DNA of 64,000 nucleotides from Paenibacillus tyrphae (GCF_024158745.1 NZ_JAMZAW010000011.1:62001-126000); one strand, 5' to 3'; positions 1 to 9,295 are shown, counted from the first letter of the stretch. Program-made: numbers and translations. Notes: a model not told the origin generated them from the letters alone.

Positions 1-762
1 AAAAGCAAGCCAGCGGCGTCCGAGGAGCACAAGCTCCAAAATTCGTCCGCAGGGAGCGGTGACGCCAATACAGAAGCTCCTGCCCGCGCGGGAAGCTCCG
101 ATGCAGGGAGTGCAAGCCAGACGGCCGGACCCCGGCAGCCGACGTTTGGAGGCGGGAACAAGACGGCGGAACCGGAGCAGCCCGTTCAGGAGAAGCAGCC
201 AAAGGCTCCGGCAGAGAGACGCGATAATGTAGCGGTGCCTTCTCAGCAGCCTGCTACTCCTCCGGCACAGGAAAAAGGCGGTCAGTCCGGGGAGCAGGGC
301 GGTCAACAGACGGTAGCGCCGAAGAACGGCAGCAGCGAGCAAGCCGAGGGCTTCATCGCCCAGCCTTCGGAAGAAGCGGCCACCTCCGAGTCCGCTGACG
401 CGGGCGGTGCAGGAGCGATGGATAATCAGCCGCCGCTGGAAGAATCCGCTCAGACGAATGGCGGCTCGCCTATGGGCATTGCCGCGAAGCCGGACTCGAA
501 GCCCGCAGCTCACGAGCTTGCATCTTCGGACGGGAAGTATAAAGCCTCGGTCCGGGAAGAGAAAATTGTTATTTTTGACAAAGACGGCAAACAACTGTTT
601 GCGTCCGGCTACAATTGGAAGGGTGCGGATCGCATCGAGCTTGTGGAATGGTCCGGCGACGGGAAATTGACGTACCGGGTCAACATGTCCGAACAGTCCA
701 AGACGTTGGTCATCGACCTCAAAGCCAAGACCGAAACGGAAGTCAAGCCGAGCAAGCCGTAA
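1..762 (+). CDS. Partial low-complexity protein, C-terminal part only
   Basis: The frame is open from the first base of the window, so the N-terminus lies outside. The first 170 or so visible residues are rich in Ser, Gly, Ala, Gln, Pro and Glu, a disordered linker typical of an extracytoplasmic stalk. The last 80 residues become ordered and beta-rich (segments such as KASVREEKIVIFDKDGKQLF and KTLVIDLKAKTETEV), resembling one or two blades of a propeller-like domain. A GTG at 235 could serve as a start but has no good ribosome binding site. In related genomes an ECF-sigma/anti-sigma pair often lies between comEC and holA, so this could be the extracellular part of an anti-sigma factor. That is only a positional guess; no function is assigned. 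Confidence 0.6.
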   Translation, partial: KSKPAASEEHKLQNSSAGSGDANTEAPARAGSSDAGSASQTAGPRQPTFGGGNKTAEPEQPVQEKQPKAPAERRDNVAVPSQQPATPPAQEKGGQSGEQGGQQTVAPKNGSSEQAEGFIAQPSEEAATSESADAGGAGAMDNQPPLEESAQTNGGSPMGIAAKPDSKPAAHELASSDGKYKASVREEKIVIFDKDGKQLFASGYNWKGADRIELVEWSGDGKLTYRVNMSEQSKTLVIDLKAKTETEVKPSKP

Positions 763-949
763 CCGAAGGCGGGTTTCAACAAGTTCATGAAAGTTTAACA
801 TATTGGTAAAGAGAACTGTTGCACCCCGCGGCGTGCATTCACGTATATATACAATAGATTAAGACGGAAGACGATTCACGTCGTATGACCATCTGCGGGC
901 CGGTTTCTAGAGCCTGCCCGGCGGGTGTTTATATAGATGCGTTTCGGGC

Positions 950-992
950 AAAGGGATTAGGTCGGGCCTTAGGGCTTTGACGTAATCCCTTT
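950..992 (+). terminator. Hairpin upstream of holA, weak terminator candidate
   Basis: AAAGGGATTA (950-959) is the exact complement of TAATCCCTTT (983-992), giving a 10-bp stem with a 23-base loop. The downstream tract TTGTTGTTGG is only moderately T-rich. It may end the preceding transcript or be a leader structure of holA. The rest of 763-1035 shows no clear feature apart from an AT-rich patch near 843-860. Confidence 0.35.
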
Positions 993-1035
993 GTTGTTGG
1001 TATCATGAAGGACGTAAGCAGAGCGGGAAGGAACG

Positions 1036-2067
1036 GTGGGCGGCACGATGGATTACAAAACGGCGATGAAGCACATCAGCAAGGGGCAGTTTAAGCCCGT
1101 ATACATAGCCTACGGGGCGGAAAGCTATCTGATTCAGGAGCTGATCGCCCGGTTGACGGACAAGCTGATCGAGCCGGAGCATAAAGCGTTTGCCGTATCG
1201 CGGTACGATCTGGCGGAAACGCCGGTCGACGCCGTCATCGAGGAGGCGGAGACGCTGCCTTTTATGGTGCCGAGCAAGTTGGTCGTGGCGACGAATGCGC
1301 TGTTTCTGACAGGTGCCAAGGAAAGCGGCAAAGTGGAGCATTCGCTCGAACGGCTTGCGGACTATTTGAAAGCCCCGGCGGATTTCTCCATCATCGTCTT
1401 TACGGTCGAGGCGGACAAGCTGGACGAGCGCAAAAAGATCGTCAAGGCGCTGAAGGAAGCCGATGCGCTTGTTCCGTGCGCCATGCTGTCTGCGGACGAA
1501 CTGGCGGGATGGGTCAATCAGGAAGCGGGAAAAGCCGGTTTTTCGTTCGGTCCCGGGGTCGCGGAGCAGCTCATTCTGTACGCGGGCACCAGCCTTCAGG
1601 CGCTCGTCAAGGAAGTGGAGAAATGTGCCCTCTACGTCGGTCAGGGAGGGACGCTGCGAGCCGAAGATTTGGAGCAGCTCGTCACGAGAAGCATCGAGCA
1701 GAACATCTTCCTGCTGATTGAGCATATCGTTCAGGTCAAGCTGGATCAGGCGTTTACGATGCTGAGCGAGCTCATCCGCCGCAAGGAGGAGCCGATCAAA
1801 ATCGTGATGCTGATTGCCCGGCAGTTCCGCATTATGTTCCAAGTGAAGGATCTAATGCAGCAGGGCTATTCGCAGCAGCAAATCGCCGGCCAGCTCGGGC
1901 TGCATCCGTACGGCGTGAAGGTTGCGGCCGGTCAGGCGAACAAGTTCGAATTGAAGCAGTTGGCGGACATTTTGCAGCAGCTTGCGGATCTCGATTACCG
2001 GATGAAGAGCGGGAAAATCGACAAAGTGCTGGGCTTGGAAATGTTTCTGCTGCGGCTGGCATCTTGA
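1036..2067 (+). CDS. holA: DNA polymerase III subunit delta
   Basis: This clamp-loader subunit opens the beta sliding clamp and loads it on DNA as part of the replisome. The protein begins MDYKTAMKHISKGQFKPVYIAYGAESYLIQELI, the usual HolA opening with the AAA+-like nucleotide-binding fold (no functional Walker A), and ends with the helical collar domain (residues about 220-340, ...KSGKIDKVLGLEMFLLRLAS). The length of 343 aa is normal for Firmicutes. Two starts are possible: GTG at 1036 with GGGAAGG just upstream, or ATG at 1048 giving MDYKTAM with a weak GGTGGG. The ATG fits homologues better, so the protein may be 339 aa. The position directly before rpsT (opposite strand) and gpr is the conserved Bacillales order. 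Confidence 0.93.
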   Translation: MGGTMDYKTAMKHISKGQFKPVYIAYGAESYLIQELIARLTDKLIEPEHKAFAVSRYDLAETPVDAVIEEAETLPFMVPSKLVVATNALFLTGAKESGKVEHSLERLADYLKAPADFSIIVFTVEADKLDERKKIVKALKEADALVPCAMLSADELAGWVNQEAGKAGFSFGPGVAEQLILYAGTSLQALVKEVEKCALYVGQGGTLRAEDLEQLVTRSIEQNIFLLIEHIVQVKLDQAFTMLSELIRRKEEPIKIVMLIARQFRIMFQVKDLMQQGYSQQQIAGQLGLHPYGVKVAAGQANKFELKQLADILQQLADLDYRMKSGKIDKVLGLEMFLLRLAS

Positions 2068-2079
2068 CGATACAAGAAG

Positions 2080-2122
2080 AGAGCATGATCGTTCCGGGAA
2101 GGGACGGCCATGCTCTTTTACT
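2080..2122 (+). terminator. Rho-independent terminator after holA
   Basis: AGAGCATG (2080-2087) pairs with CATGCTCT (2109-2116) with further internal pairing (GTTCC/GGGAC), followed by a TTTTA tract. It also overlaps the 3' end of the convergent kinase gene and may serve both strands. Confidence 0.7.
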
Positions 2123-2609
2123 TTACAAAACTCAAGTCCTTATTATCATATAATCGGATAACTTTGTGTTGATAGAACTGCAGCTTGGATTCAAAGCTTG
2201 CTCTGTTGTTTTCAAAATCCTGCGTCCATTGAAACATCATCCTTAATATCGTAAGATCCGACTTATAATGGCACGTTTCAATCCCCAGTTTTTGTTTAAG
2301 AAACCGGGTAACTATGCGGATTCTGCGTTTCCATAGCGGCGTATCGAGAAAAATAATAGTATCCGCCATTTCAAACAAACACTGATACGATTCCCGGTCC
2401 GTTCCTTCGAATATCCAAGCTCCGCTTTTATCAATCTCCCTAATGACCTCGACTTGCTCATCCGCTGTCCGTTTATACCGCCCGGCCTCCGTTTGAGGAT
2501 GAACGATACCATCCAGCTCATACCAAGGAACATTCAGCTTTTGGGATAAACGCTTCGCCAAGGTCGTTTTGCCGCTAGCTACAATTCCAACGATGAAAAC
2601 CTTTTTCAT
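2118..2609 (-). CDS. Small P-loop kinase, FlaR/topology-modulation-like AAA protein
   Basis: This 163-aa adenylate-kinase-like P-loop protein starts MKKVFIVGIVASGKTTLAKRL; GIVASGKTT at residues 8-16 is the Walker A loop. The rest matches the short nucleotide-kinase-like proteins annotated as 'DNA topology modulation protein FlaR' or 'AAA family ATPase' in Firmicutes: an Asp-containing WYELDGIVHP segment, an Arg-rich lid region (WKRRIRIVTR) and an FLDTPLW strand corresponding to Walker B. The substrate is unknown and the FlaR name is historical. The ATG at 2609 is preceded by a good GGAGCTCC-type ribosome binding site. The gene is AT-richer than its neighbours and sits on the opposite strand between two conserved genes, which would fit lateral acquisition. 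It lies directly downstream of the rpsT terminator. Confidence 0.75.
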   Translation of the reverse strand: MKKVFIVGIVASGKTTLAKRLSQKLNVPWYELDGIVHPQTEAGRYKRTADEQVEVIREIDKSGAWIFEGTDRESYQCLFEMADTIIFLDTPLWKRRIRIVTRFLKQKLGIETCHYKSDLTILRMMFQWTQDFENNRASFESKLQFYQHKVIRLYDNKDLSFVK

Positions 2610-2629
2610 AGGAGCTCCTTCATGTAAAT

Positions 2630-2665
2630 AAAAAAGACCGACAGGACAAAATCCTGAAGGTCTTT
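2630..2665 (-). terminator. Rho-independent terminator of rpsT
   Basis: Read on the minus strand, AAAGACC (2665-2659) and GGTCTTT (2639-2633) form the outer stem, CAGGA and TCCTG the inner stem, followed by a run of T. It separates rpsT from the kinase gene. Confidence 0.85.
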
Positions 2666-2740
2666 CTTTATCGCATGTATGTTGTTGACAACGGGTACGG
2701 AGACAAAGCCTCGTACCTGGTGCAACGCCGCTTAAGTACC

Positions 2741-3013
2741 TTACGATTGAGCGGAAAGAGCATTAAGTCTTTTCGCGAGACGGGACTTTTTGCGGGCAGC
2801 GGCATTTTTATGGATTAATCCTTTGGTCACTGCTTTGTCCAACTTTTTGCTGGCAGCGATCAGAGCGGCTTTAGCCGTTTCCACGTTGGTGCCTGCGATT
2901 GCAGTTTCAGCTGTTTTTACAGCCGTGCGGAGCGCGGATTTGTGCGAAGCGTTGCGAAGACGGCGCTTCTCGCTTACTTTCACGCGTTTAATCGCGGATT
3001 TAATGTTTGGCAT
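2741..3013 (-). CDS. rpsT: 30S ribosomal protein S20
   Basis: S20 binds 16S rRNA early in assembly of the small subunit body. The product is [36 protein letters not shown]..., a basic all-helical protein of 90 aa ending [11 protein letters not shown], as in other Bacilli. I choose the ATG at 3013 because AGGAGGT lies 7 bases upstream. A GTG at 3022 in the same frame would lengthen the protein by three residues but overlaps that Shine-Dalgarno sequence. The gene is transcribed opposite to holA and gpr, with its own promoter and terminator. Confidence 0.97.
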   Translation of the reverse strand: MPNIKSAIKRVKVSEKRRLRNASHKSALRTAVKTAETAIAGTNVETAKAALIAASKKLDKAVTKGLIHKNAAARKKSRLAKRLNALSAQS

Positions 3014-3077
3014 GACGTTCACCTCCTACCACAACTTGCAAAAAAACATAGGTCATGTTTTGTTGACAACTCTTAAT

Positions 3078-3106
3078 ATTCTAACATGGGCAATATGAAA
3101 ATGCAA
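3078..3106 (-). promoter_or_regulatory. Predicted sigma-A promoter of rpsT
   Basis: Minus strand: TTGCAT (3106-3101), 17-base spacer, TAGAAT (3083-3078). The leader also holds a short AT-rich hairpin (3038-3056) followed by T residues that could act in autoregulation; this is speculative. Confidence 0.6.
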
Positions 3107-3137
3107 TAGAAACGCCGGACCGAGCCTGTAAAACTTT

Positions 3138-3168
3138 TGCATAACGGATTTGGCTTTTTCACACAATA
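3138..3168 (+). promoter_or_regulatory. Predicted sigma-G-type promoter of gpr
   Basis: TGCATA (3138-3143), an 18-base spacer and CACAATA (3162-3168) fit the forespore sigma-G/F pattern (TGMATA-N17/18-CATAMTA). gpr is a known forespore gene, so the match is biologically sensible. Confidence 0.5.
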
Positions 3169-3201
3169 ATTTGGCGAGCCAGAATGAAAGGAGATGAGAG
3201 C

Positions 3202-4200
3202 ATGGGATTGGATTTGAGCGCTTACTCCGTGCGGACGGATCTCGCCCTTGAGGCGCACGATTTGGCATCGGCCGGCGGAATGACGATACCGGGCATTGAG
3301 CGGACGCAGTACGAGGAGGAAGGCGTCCGGGTCAGCGTGATCGATATTACTTCCCAGGAGGGCTCCCAGGCGGTCGGAAAGCTTCCGGGTCATTATATAA
3401 CCTTGGACGTACCGGCGCTGCGTCAAAAAGATAGCGATCTGCAGGACCGGGTAGCTACGATATTCGCCCAGGAGTTTGAGAAATTTCTGCACAAGCTGAA
3501 TATCGGGCCGAAGGCGAGCGTGTTGATCATCGGACTCGGCAACTGGAACGTGACGCCCGATGCGCTGGGACCGATGGTCGTGGAAAATGTCATGGTGACC
3601 CGTCATTATTTCGAGCTGATGCCGGATCAGGTTAGCCCGGGCTATCGTCCGGTAAGTTCCGTGGCGCCGGGCGTGCTTGGGACGACCGGGATCGAAACGA
3701 GCCAGATCGTGCAGGGAATCGTAGAGCAAGCGAAGCCCGATCTGGTGATCGCCATCGACGCGCTGGCGTCCCGTTCGCTCGAACGCGTCAACACGACGAT
3801 TCAGATCGCGGACACGGGCATTCATCCCGGGTCGGGCATCGGCAACAAGCGCAGAGGCTTGACGCTGGATACGCTTGGGGTGCCCGTTATCGCCATCGGC
3901 GTGCCGACCGTCGTCTATGCGTCGACGATCGTGAACAATGCGTTCGATATGATGCATAACCATTTCCGCAAACAGACGACGAACACCGGACATATTCTCG
4001 GTCTTCTCGACAATATGCAGGAGCAGGAGCGGCTGCAGCTGGTGAAGGAAGTGCTGAACCCGCTCGGCCACGATCTGCTCGTCACGCCGAAGGAGATCGA
4101 TCAGTTCATCGAAGACATCGCCAATATTATTGCCAGCGGGTTGAATGCCGCGCTGCATGAAGCGGTCGATACGAGCAACGTTTCTGCGTATACACATTAA
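3202..4200 (+). CDS. gpr: GPR endopeptidase (germination protease)
   Basis: GPR is made as a zymogen in the forespore and degrades small acid-soluble spore proteins at germination, supplying amino acids to the outgrowing spore. The product (332 aa) begins MGLDLSAYSVRTDLALEAHDLA, the propeptide region, and contains the conserved GLGNWNVTPDALGPMV, VIAIDALASR and ADTGIHPGSGIGN segments that carry the conserved acidic residues of this atypical aspartic protease (family A25). The start is set at ATG 3202, preceded by AAAGGAGATG; an upstream in-frame ATG at 3184 has no ribosome binding site. The upstream sigma-G-like promoter and downstream terminator make it a separate transcription unit before spoIIP. 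Confidence 0.96.
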   Translation: MGLDLSAYSVRTDLALEAHDLASAGGMTIPGIERTQYEEEGVRVSVIDITSQEGSQAVGKLPGHYITLDVPALRQKDSDLQDRVATIFAQEFEKFLHKLNIGPKASVLIIGLGNWNVTPDALGPMVVENVMVTRHYFELMPDQVSPGYRPVSSVAPGVLGTTGIETSQIVQGIVEQAKPDLVIAIDALASRSLERVNTTIQIADTGIHPGSGIGNKRRGLTLDTLGVPVIAIGVPTVVYASTIVNNAFDMMHNHFRKQTTNTGHILGLLDNMQEQERLQLVKEVLNPLGHDLLVTPKEIDQFIEDIANIIASGLNAALHEAVDTSNVSAYTH

Positions 4201-4208
4201 GCCGAATG

Positions 4209-4255
4209 AACGTCTGGGAACGGCAGGATGACGATTCTCCGCCCCGGGCGTTTTT
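4209..4255 (+). terminator. Rho-independent terminator after gpr
   Basis: AACGTCTGGG (4209-4218) pairs with CCCGGGCGTT (4243-4252) with two G-U pairs, followed by TTTTTG. Confidence 0.65.
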
Positions 4256-4296
4256 GATTGCGCCGGTAAATTTGCTCTTGATCTATGATTTTCAGG

Positions 4297-4325
4297 TTCT
4301 ATCTTCTAGCGCGGCTTCATAGAGT
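4297..4325 (+). promoter_or_regulatory. Possible sigma-E promoter of spoIIP
   Basis: CATAGAGT (4318-4325) resembles the sigma-E -10 (CATACAHT) and TTCTATCT (from 4297) weakly resembles the -35. spoIIP is a mother-cell (sigma-E) gene in B. subtilis. Sequence support is weak. Confidence 0.3.
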
Positions 4326-4423
4326 TGGTAATAGAGAAGCGGGATTTCCGAAGGCAAAAAAATCGTCGGAAAGTGCCTGCTCAGCCGAAGATGCACCAGA
4401 AGCCGAACAAGGAGGAATGGATC

Positions 4424-5674
4424 ATGAAGTGGCCGGCCATAACCGTCAATTTAAGCAGGTACCGGAAAATGGGACAAGCCATCGGCATGTACTCAAGGAC
4501 GTTGACCATCCTGATGACAGGATGTCTGTTGTTTTTTATAGCCATCGGATTGCTAGGGTATGTGCATTCGACCGTCTCGAACCCTTCCCCTTCTACGTCG
4601 ATGAAGGGACTGGCAGCATCCGTATCCAGCCGGTTCTTCATGGATATGATGGGGATGGAGGTGCCGGGTCTGCAGCAGGACCGCAAGTCGTTTACATTTT
4701 CGCAATCGAACGTATCGGGCTTCCTGTTCTCGCTGTTTACCGATCTGAATCCGAAGGATCCGAAGACGCTCATTTCCCGGGAGGTCCCCGGGCTGTCGCA
4801 GGAGCGCTCCGTGCTGCTGAGCGGCGCCGACGGCTTCGTCGTCGATTCTCCCGAGGACTACGGCCCCAAATCGGACGTGTTCCAGCGTGGGGACCTGGGG
4901 GAAGCGGGCTCGATCACGGCCAATCCCCGAGCGAGATCTGTCGACGACGGAAAAGTGCAGGGTCCGGCCATCCCGCTACCTGCGGCCGAAGGACCGAGAA
5001 TGGCTGGCAAGAACGTCGCTTTCATCTATCAATCGCACAATCAGGAATCGTATTTGCCGGAGCTGCCCGGCGTCCGAGATCCGGACAAGGCGTACGACCC
5101 GAAACGGAACGTAACGCTGGTCGGGCTGCGGCTCGCCCAAATGCTTGAAAAGGAAGGTATCGGCGCCGTGCATTCGGATAAAAACTATCCGGCCATCGAA
5201 AAAAGCTTCAACTATTACTACTCCTACAAATATTCGTTCAAAACGCTGGAAGAGGCCGTATCCGGGCACCCGGACTTGAAATTTTATTTTGACGTTCACC
5301 GCGACTCGCAGCGCCGCGACAAGACGACGGCGACGATCAACGGAAAAGATTACGCGCAAATCTACTTTATCATCGGCGGCAAAAATCCGAATTGGAAGCA
5401 AAACTACCAGTTCGCCGAACAAATCGACCGCGTGCTCGAAGCGAAATACCCCGGCCTCTCCAAGGGCATTCATGCCAAAAACGGAGAAGGCAACGGCGTC
5501 TACAATCAGACCTTCTCCCCGAACAGCGTACTGATCGAGGTCGGCGGGGTGGACAACAGCCTGGAGGAATGCTACCGCACCGTGGATGCGCTGGCCAAGG
5601 CGGTTTCCGAAGTAATCCTGAATGCAGAGAAGGTCGATGCGCCGGTTACAGACGGGAAAGACGGGAAAAAGTAA
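4424..5674 (+). CDS. spoIIP: Stage II sporulation protein P
   Basis: SpoIIP is the amidase/endopeptidase of the DMP complex (with SpoIID and SpoIIM) that thins septal peptidoglycan and drives engulfment of the forespore. The 416-aa product has one N-terminal membrane segment (TLTILMTGCLLFFIAIGLLGY, about residues 24-44) and a C-terminal amidase-like domain with the conserved AFIYQSHNQESYLPE, DVHRDSQRRD and NSVLIEVGGVDNSLEECYRT motifs, whose His and Glu residues bind the catalytic zinc. ATG 4424 is chosen because AAGGAGG precedes it; the frame is open further upstream but without a better start. It is followed by a YqxA-like gene and lepA, the B. subtilis order. Confidence 0.96.
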   Translation: MKWPAITVNLSRYRKMGQAIGMYSRTLTILMTGCLLFFIAIGLLGYVHSTVSNPSPSTSMKGLAASVSSRFFMDMMGMEVPGLQQDRKSFTFSQSNVSGFLFSLFTDLNPKDPKTLISREVPGLSQERSVLLSGADGFVVDSPEDYGPKSDVFQRGDLGEAGSITANPRARSVDDGKVQGPAIPLPAAEGPRMAGKNVAFIYQSHNQESYLPELPGVRDPDKAYDPKRNVTLVGLRLAQMLEKEGIGAVHSDKNYPAIEKSFNYYYSYKYSFKTLEEAVSGHPDLKFYFDVHRDSQRRDKTTATINGKDYAQIYFIIGGKNPNWKQNYQFAEQIDRVLEAKYPGLSKGIHAKNGEGNGVYNQTFSPNSVLIEVGGVDNSLEECYRTVDALAKAVSEVILNAEKVDAPVTDGKDGKK

Positions 5675-5716
5675 CGGCCGGTACCGGACCCCCAGCGAGA
5701 AAGAGAGGAGAGCGCG

Positions 5717-6118
5717 GTGAGAGGAAATGCGTTCGTCAAAGTCGGCGCCGTAGGATTGGCGATGGCCTTCTGCATCTTTTTCGGAGTCGCGCTTGCCACG
5801 CAGGGAACCGAGCGGATCCACGGCCCGCTGACCAAGCCGCAGGCCGAGGCCGGTGAGGCGAAGCAGCACGCGTATACCGCCGCGCCAGCAGGGAAGCAGG
5901 CTACCGCGCCTCCGGCCGGAGCAAATGCAGCGGGGCCGGTGCCCAAGCCGCAAGCGCAGCGACCTGCGGAGGCCAAAGCGAAGCCGGCGATGCCGGAAGA
6001 TCCGGCTGCGAACACGGGCATCAACCGTGTCGGGAACAAGACGGGAGAGCTGCTGCAGATTGCGGCGTATCACGGCATCCGTCTCGTCGTCTCTCTATTT
6101 GAAGCGTTAAGTCCATAA
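5717..6118 (+). CDS. YqxA-like membrane-anchored protein (DUF3679)
   Basis: Predicted 133-aa protein with one N-terminal membrane segment (GAVGLAMAFCIFFGVALAT, about residues 10-28), an Ala/Pro/Lys/Gln-rich linker and a short conserved C-terminus (NRVGNKTGELLQIAAYHGIRLVVSLFEALS). Its place between spoIIP and lepA and the anchor-plus-amphipathic-tail layout match YqxA of B. subtilis, a protein of unknown function co-transcribed with spoIIP. The start is GTG 5717, with AGAGGAG 7 bases upstream. The linker has no hydrophobic stretch, so most of the protein should lie outside the membrane. Confidence 0.7.
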   Translation: MRGNAFVKVGAVGLAMAFCIFFGVALATQGTERIHGPLTKPQAEAGEAKQHAYTAAPAGKQATAPPAGANAAGPVPKPQAQRPAEAKAKPAMPEDPAANTGINRVGNKTGELLQIAAYHGIRLVVSLFEALSP

Positions 6119-6238
6119 GCGCCGTCTTCGGGAACGGGACGGAGATGGAAGTTTAGGGGTGTCCATTGCTGCCCGCCGTCACAACTGCTATAATTAGAAG
6201 TATTGTAAATTTGCAGGTTAGTGAGGGTAAAGCTGCCG

Positions 6239-8053
6239 ATGGATATCCAAGCCAGACAAAAGAAAATAAGAAATTTTTGTATCATCGCCCATATCGACCA
6301 TGGGAAATCGACGCTTGCAGACCGCATCCTCGAATATACCGGCGCACTTTCGTCGCGCGAAATGCAGGAGCAGGTGCTTGACCAGATGGATCTGGAGCGC
6401 GAGCGGGGCATCACGATTAAGCTGCAGGCGGTTCGCCTTAGCTACCGGGCCGACGACGGTGAAGATTATATATTGAATTTGATCGATACCCCGGGACACG
6501 TCGACTTTACGTACGAGGTTTCCCGCAGTCTTGCCGCCTGTGAAGGCGCCCTGCTCGTCGTGGACGCGGCGCAGGGGATTGAAGCGCAGACGCTTGCCAA
6601 CGTTTACTTGGCGTTGGACAACAATCTGGAAATTTTGCCGGTCATCAACAAAATTGACCTCCCCAGCGCGGAGCCGGAACGGGTGAAGCAGGAGGTCGAG
6701 GACGTGATCGGGCTTGACGCCAGCGATGCGGTGTTGGCTTCCGCCAAAGCCGGCATCGGAATCAAGGAGATTCTCGAGCAGGTCGTACAGAAGGTTCCCG
6801 CACCGACGGGCAATCCGGACAACCCGCTCAAGGCGCTCATTTTCGACTCGCACTACGATCCGTATAAGGGCGTTATCGTGTACGTCCGCGTCATCGACGG
6901 CTCGATCAAGGCGGGCTCGAAAATCAAATTCATGGCGACGGACAAAACGTTCGAGGTCATCGAGGTCGGCGCGTTCAAGCCGCGCATGGGCTCGGTTCCT
7001 TCGCTGGAGGTCGGCGATGTCGGCTTCATCGTCGCCGGGATCAAGAACGTCGGCGACACCCGGGTCGGGGATACGGTAACGGACGCCAAAAATCCGACAC
7101 CCGAGCCGCTGCCGGGCTACCGCAAAATCAACCCGATGGTATTCTGCGGACTGTATCCGATCGAAACGAGCGATTACAACGATCTGCGCGAAGCGCTGGA
7201 GAAGCTGCAGCTGAACGACGCGTCGCTCAGCTTCGAGCCGGAGACGTCCACGGCGCTCGGCTTCGGCTTCCGCTGCGGATTTTTGGGGCTGCTCCACATG
7301 GAGATCATCCAGGAACGGATCGAGCGCGAATTCAACATTCCGCTCATTACGACCGCACCGAGCGTGGTGTTCCGCGTGACGCAGACGAACGGCACCGTGC
7401 TGAATATCGAGAATCCGTCGCTGTTCCCGGAGCCGGGCAAAATCGACTTCGTCGAAGAGCCTTACGTCAAGGCGTCCGTCATCGTGCCGAACGATTATGT
7501 CGGCGCCATCATGGAACTGTGCCAATCCAAGCGCGGCGAGTATATCAATATGGAATATCTCGACACGACCCGCGTGACGCTCACTTACGATATTCCGCTG
7601 TCGGAGATCGTTTACGACTTCTTCGACCAATTGAAATCGAGCACCAAAGGCTACGCTTCGTTCGATTATGAACTGTCGGGCTACAAGAGTTCCAACCTGG
7701 TGAAAATGGACATTCTGCTGAACGGGGAGCAAGTGGACGCGCTCTCGTTCATCGTGCACCGCGACCGGGCGTTCCACCGCGGCCGTATCATTTGCGAGAA
7801 GCTCAAGGAACTCATTCCGCGCCAAATGTTCGAGGTACCGGTGCAGGCTGCGATCGGCCAGAAGGTCATCGCGCGCGAGACGGTGAAGGCGATGCGCAAG
7901 AACGTCCTCGCCAAATGTTACGGCGGCGACATTTCGCGGAAGCGGAAGCTGCTCGAGAAGCAGAAGGAAGGCAAAAAGCGCATGAAGCAGGTCGGCAGCG
8001 TGGAAGTGCCGCAGGAAGCGTTTATGGCCGTATTGAAGATCGACGATAACTAA
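6239..8053 (+). CDS. lepA: Elongation factor 4 (LepA GTPase)
   Basis: LepA is a ribosome-associated translational GTPase implicated in back-translocation or initiation and 30S assembly. The 604-aa product starts [29 protein letters not shown]; the G1 loop AHIDHGKS, the G2-containing RERGITIK, the G3 DTPGHVDF and the G4 NKID are all present, followed by domains II, III, V-like and the LepA-specific C-terminal domain ([38 protein letters not shown]). The start is ATG 6239 with GAGGG about 10 bases upstream; an in-frame GTG at 6221 overlaps that site. A strong terminator follows. Confidence 0.98.
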   Translation: MDIQARQKKIRNFCIIAHIDHGKSTLADRILEYTGALSSREMQEQVLDQMDLERERGITIKLQAVRLSYRADDGEDYILNLIDTPGHVDFTYEVSRSLAACEGALLVVDAAQGIEAQTLANVYLALDNNLEILPVINKIDLPSAEPERVKQEVEDVIGLDASDAVLASAKAGIGIKEILEQVVQKVPAPTGNPDNPLKALIFDSHYDPYKGVIVYVRVIDGSIKAGSKIKFMATDKTFEVIEVGAFKPRMGSVPSLEVGDVGFIVAGIKNVGDTRVGDTVTDAKNPTPEPLPGYRKINPMVFCGLYPIETSDYNDLREALEKLQLNDASLSFEPETSTALGFGFRCGFLGLLHMEIIQERIEREFNIPLITTAPSVVFRVTQTNGTVLNIENPSLFPEPGKIDFVEEPYVKASVIVPNDYVGAIMELCQSKRGEYINMEYLDTTRVTLTYDIPLSEIVYDFFDQLKSSTKGYASFDYELSGYKSSNLVKMDILLNGEQVDALSFIVHRDRAFHRGRIICEKLKELIPRQMFEVPVQAAIGQKVIARETVKAMRKNVLAKCYGGDISRKRKLLEKQKEGKKRMKQVGSVEVPQEAFMAVLKIDDN

Positions 8054-8058
8054 GAAAA

Positions 8059-8097
8059 AAGCAGGCAGGTGCTTCGGAGTTCCGAACGCCTGCTTTT
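8059..8097 (+). terminator. Rho-independent terminator after lepA
   Basis: GCAGGC (8061-8066) pairs with GCCTGC (8088-8093), with the inner stem TTCGG/CCGAA, flanked by an A-run upstream and TTTT downstream. Confidence 0.85.
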
Positions 8098-8116
8098 GCC
8101 ATTAGGGGGAACCTAA

Positions 8117-9295
8117 ATGCTGCAGCGAACCCAGACACCCCAAGCGGTGTATATTCATATTCCTTTTTGCACGAACAAATGCCACTACTGCGATTTCAAC
8201 TCCTACGTGCTGAAAGGCCAGCCCGTCATGGATTACTTGGACGCGCTTGAGCGCGAAATGGAACGGACGGTACAGGTGGTCCCGCCGGGGGAGATCGAGA
8301 CGATCTTCGTCGGGGGCGGTACGCCGACGGTATTGACGCCGGAGCAGATGGAAGTGTTTTTGCGCCGCGTCCGCGCTTATTTTCCGGCCTGGTCGCCGCA
8401 GCTGGAATTTACGATGGAGGCGAATCCGGGCACGACTGACCTGGAGAAGCTGCAAGCGATGAAAGAAGGAGGCGTCAACCGGATCAGCTTCGGGGTGCAA
8501 TCGTTCGACAACGGGCTGCTTGAAGGCATCGGACGCATCCACAATACCGACGACGTATACCGGAGCTTGGAGAACGCGCGGAAGGCCGGGTTTACGAACC
8601 TGTCCATCGATCTGATGTTTGGCCTGCCGAAGCAGACCAAGGCTGTAATGGAAGCGACGTTGAAGGAAGCGCTCGCGCTGGACTTGCCGCACTACTCGAT
8701 CTACAGCTTGAAGGTGGAAGAGAATACGCTGTTCCACACGCTCTATGAGCGCGGACAGCTGCCGCTGCCCGAAGAGGATGAGGAAATCGGCATGTTTCTA
8801 CTGATTATGGAACGGCTGCGCTCGGCCGACTACGGCCAGTATGAAATCAGCAACTTCGCCAGACCCGGGTACGAGAGCCGGCATAACGCGATGTACTGGC
8901 GCAATCAGAGCTATTACGGCCTTGGCGCCGGGGCTCATGGCTACGTTCACGGTCAGCGGCATGTGAATATTAAAGGTGTCCAGCCTTACATCGATGCGAC
9001 GCGCAGCGGGCTGCCGCTGCTGGACAAGAACGCCGTTGAAGTTCATGAAGCGATGGAAGATTTCATGATGGTCGGGCTACGGATGCTCGGCGGTGTGCGC
9101 AAGGCGGATTTTAACGAGCAGTTCGGCATGGAGTTGGACGACGTGTTCGGGCATGTACTGCAACGGCAATGCGGCCTCGATTTGCTGGAGGCAAACGCCG
9201 GGGGCTACAAGCTGACGGAGCGGGGTGTGCTGCTCGGAAACGAAGTGTTCGGCGAATTTTTGGGAGCCGTAAAAAATACGTCAAAAATAGGTTGA
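8117..9295 (+). CDS. hemW: HemW-like radical SAM protein (heme chaperone)
   Basis: This member of the HemN/HemW radical SAM family, formerly called coproporphyrinogen III oxidase, is now viewed as a heme-binding chaperone that delivers heme to respiratory proteins. The protein (392 aa) has the radical SAM motif CTNKCHYCDF (Cys18, Cys22, Cys25), the following GGGTPTVL SAM-binding stretch and the GVQSFDNGLLEGIGRIH segment. The C-terminal winged-helix-like HemW region ends LGNEVFGEFL. The short N-terminus before the first Cys is typical of HemW rather than HemN. The start is ATG 8117 with AGGGGG 8 bases upstream. The position after lepA and before hrcA is conserved in Bacillales. Confidence 0.93.
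   Translation: MLQRTQTPQAVYIHIPFCTNKCHYCDFNSYVLKGQPVMDYLDALEREMERTVQVVPPGEIETIFVGGGTPTVLTPEQMEVFLRRVRAYFPAWSPQLEFTMEANPGTTDLEKLQAMKEGGVNRISFGVQSFDNGLLEGIGRIHNTDDVYRSLENARKAGFTNLSIDLMFGLPKQTKAVMEATLKEALALDLPHYSIYSLKVEENTLFHTLYERGQLPLPEEDEEIGMFLLIMERLRSADYGQYEISNFARPGYESRHNAMYWRNQSYYGLGAGAHGYVHGQRHVNIKGVQPYIDATRSGLPLLDKNAVEVHEAMEDFMMVGLRMLGGVRKADFNEQFGMELDDVFGHVLQRQCGLDLLEANAGGYKLTERGVLLGNEVFGEFLGAVKNTSKIG

Noticed and set aside
4285..5148. 287-codon + strand frame overlapping spoIIP
   Set aside because: Alternative frame of spoIIP; the SpoIIP frame carries the recognisable domains.
6218..7825. Long open frame (535 codons) on the minus strand opposite lepA
   Set aside because: Antisense shadow; composition is Arg/Asp/Val-rich with no recognisable domain.
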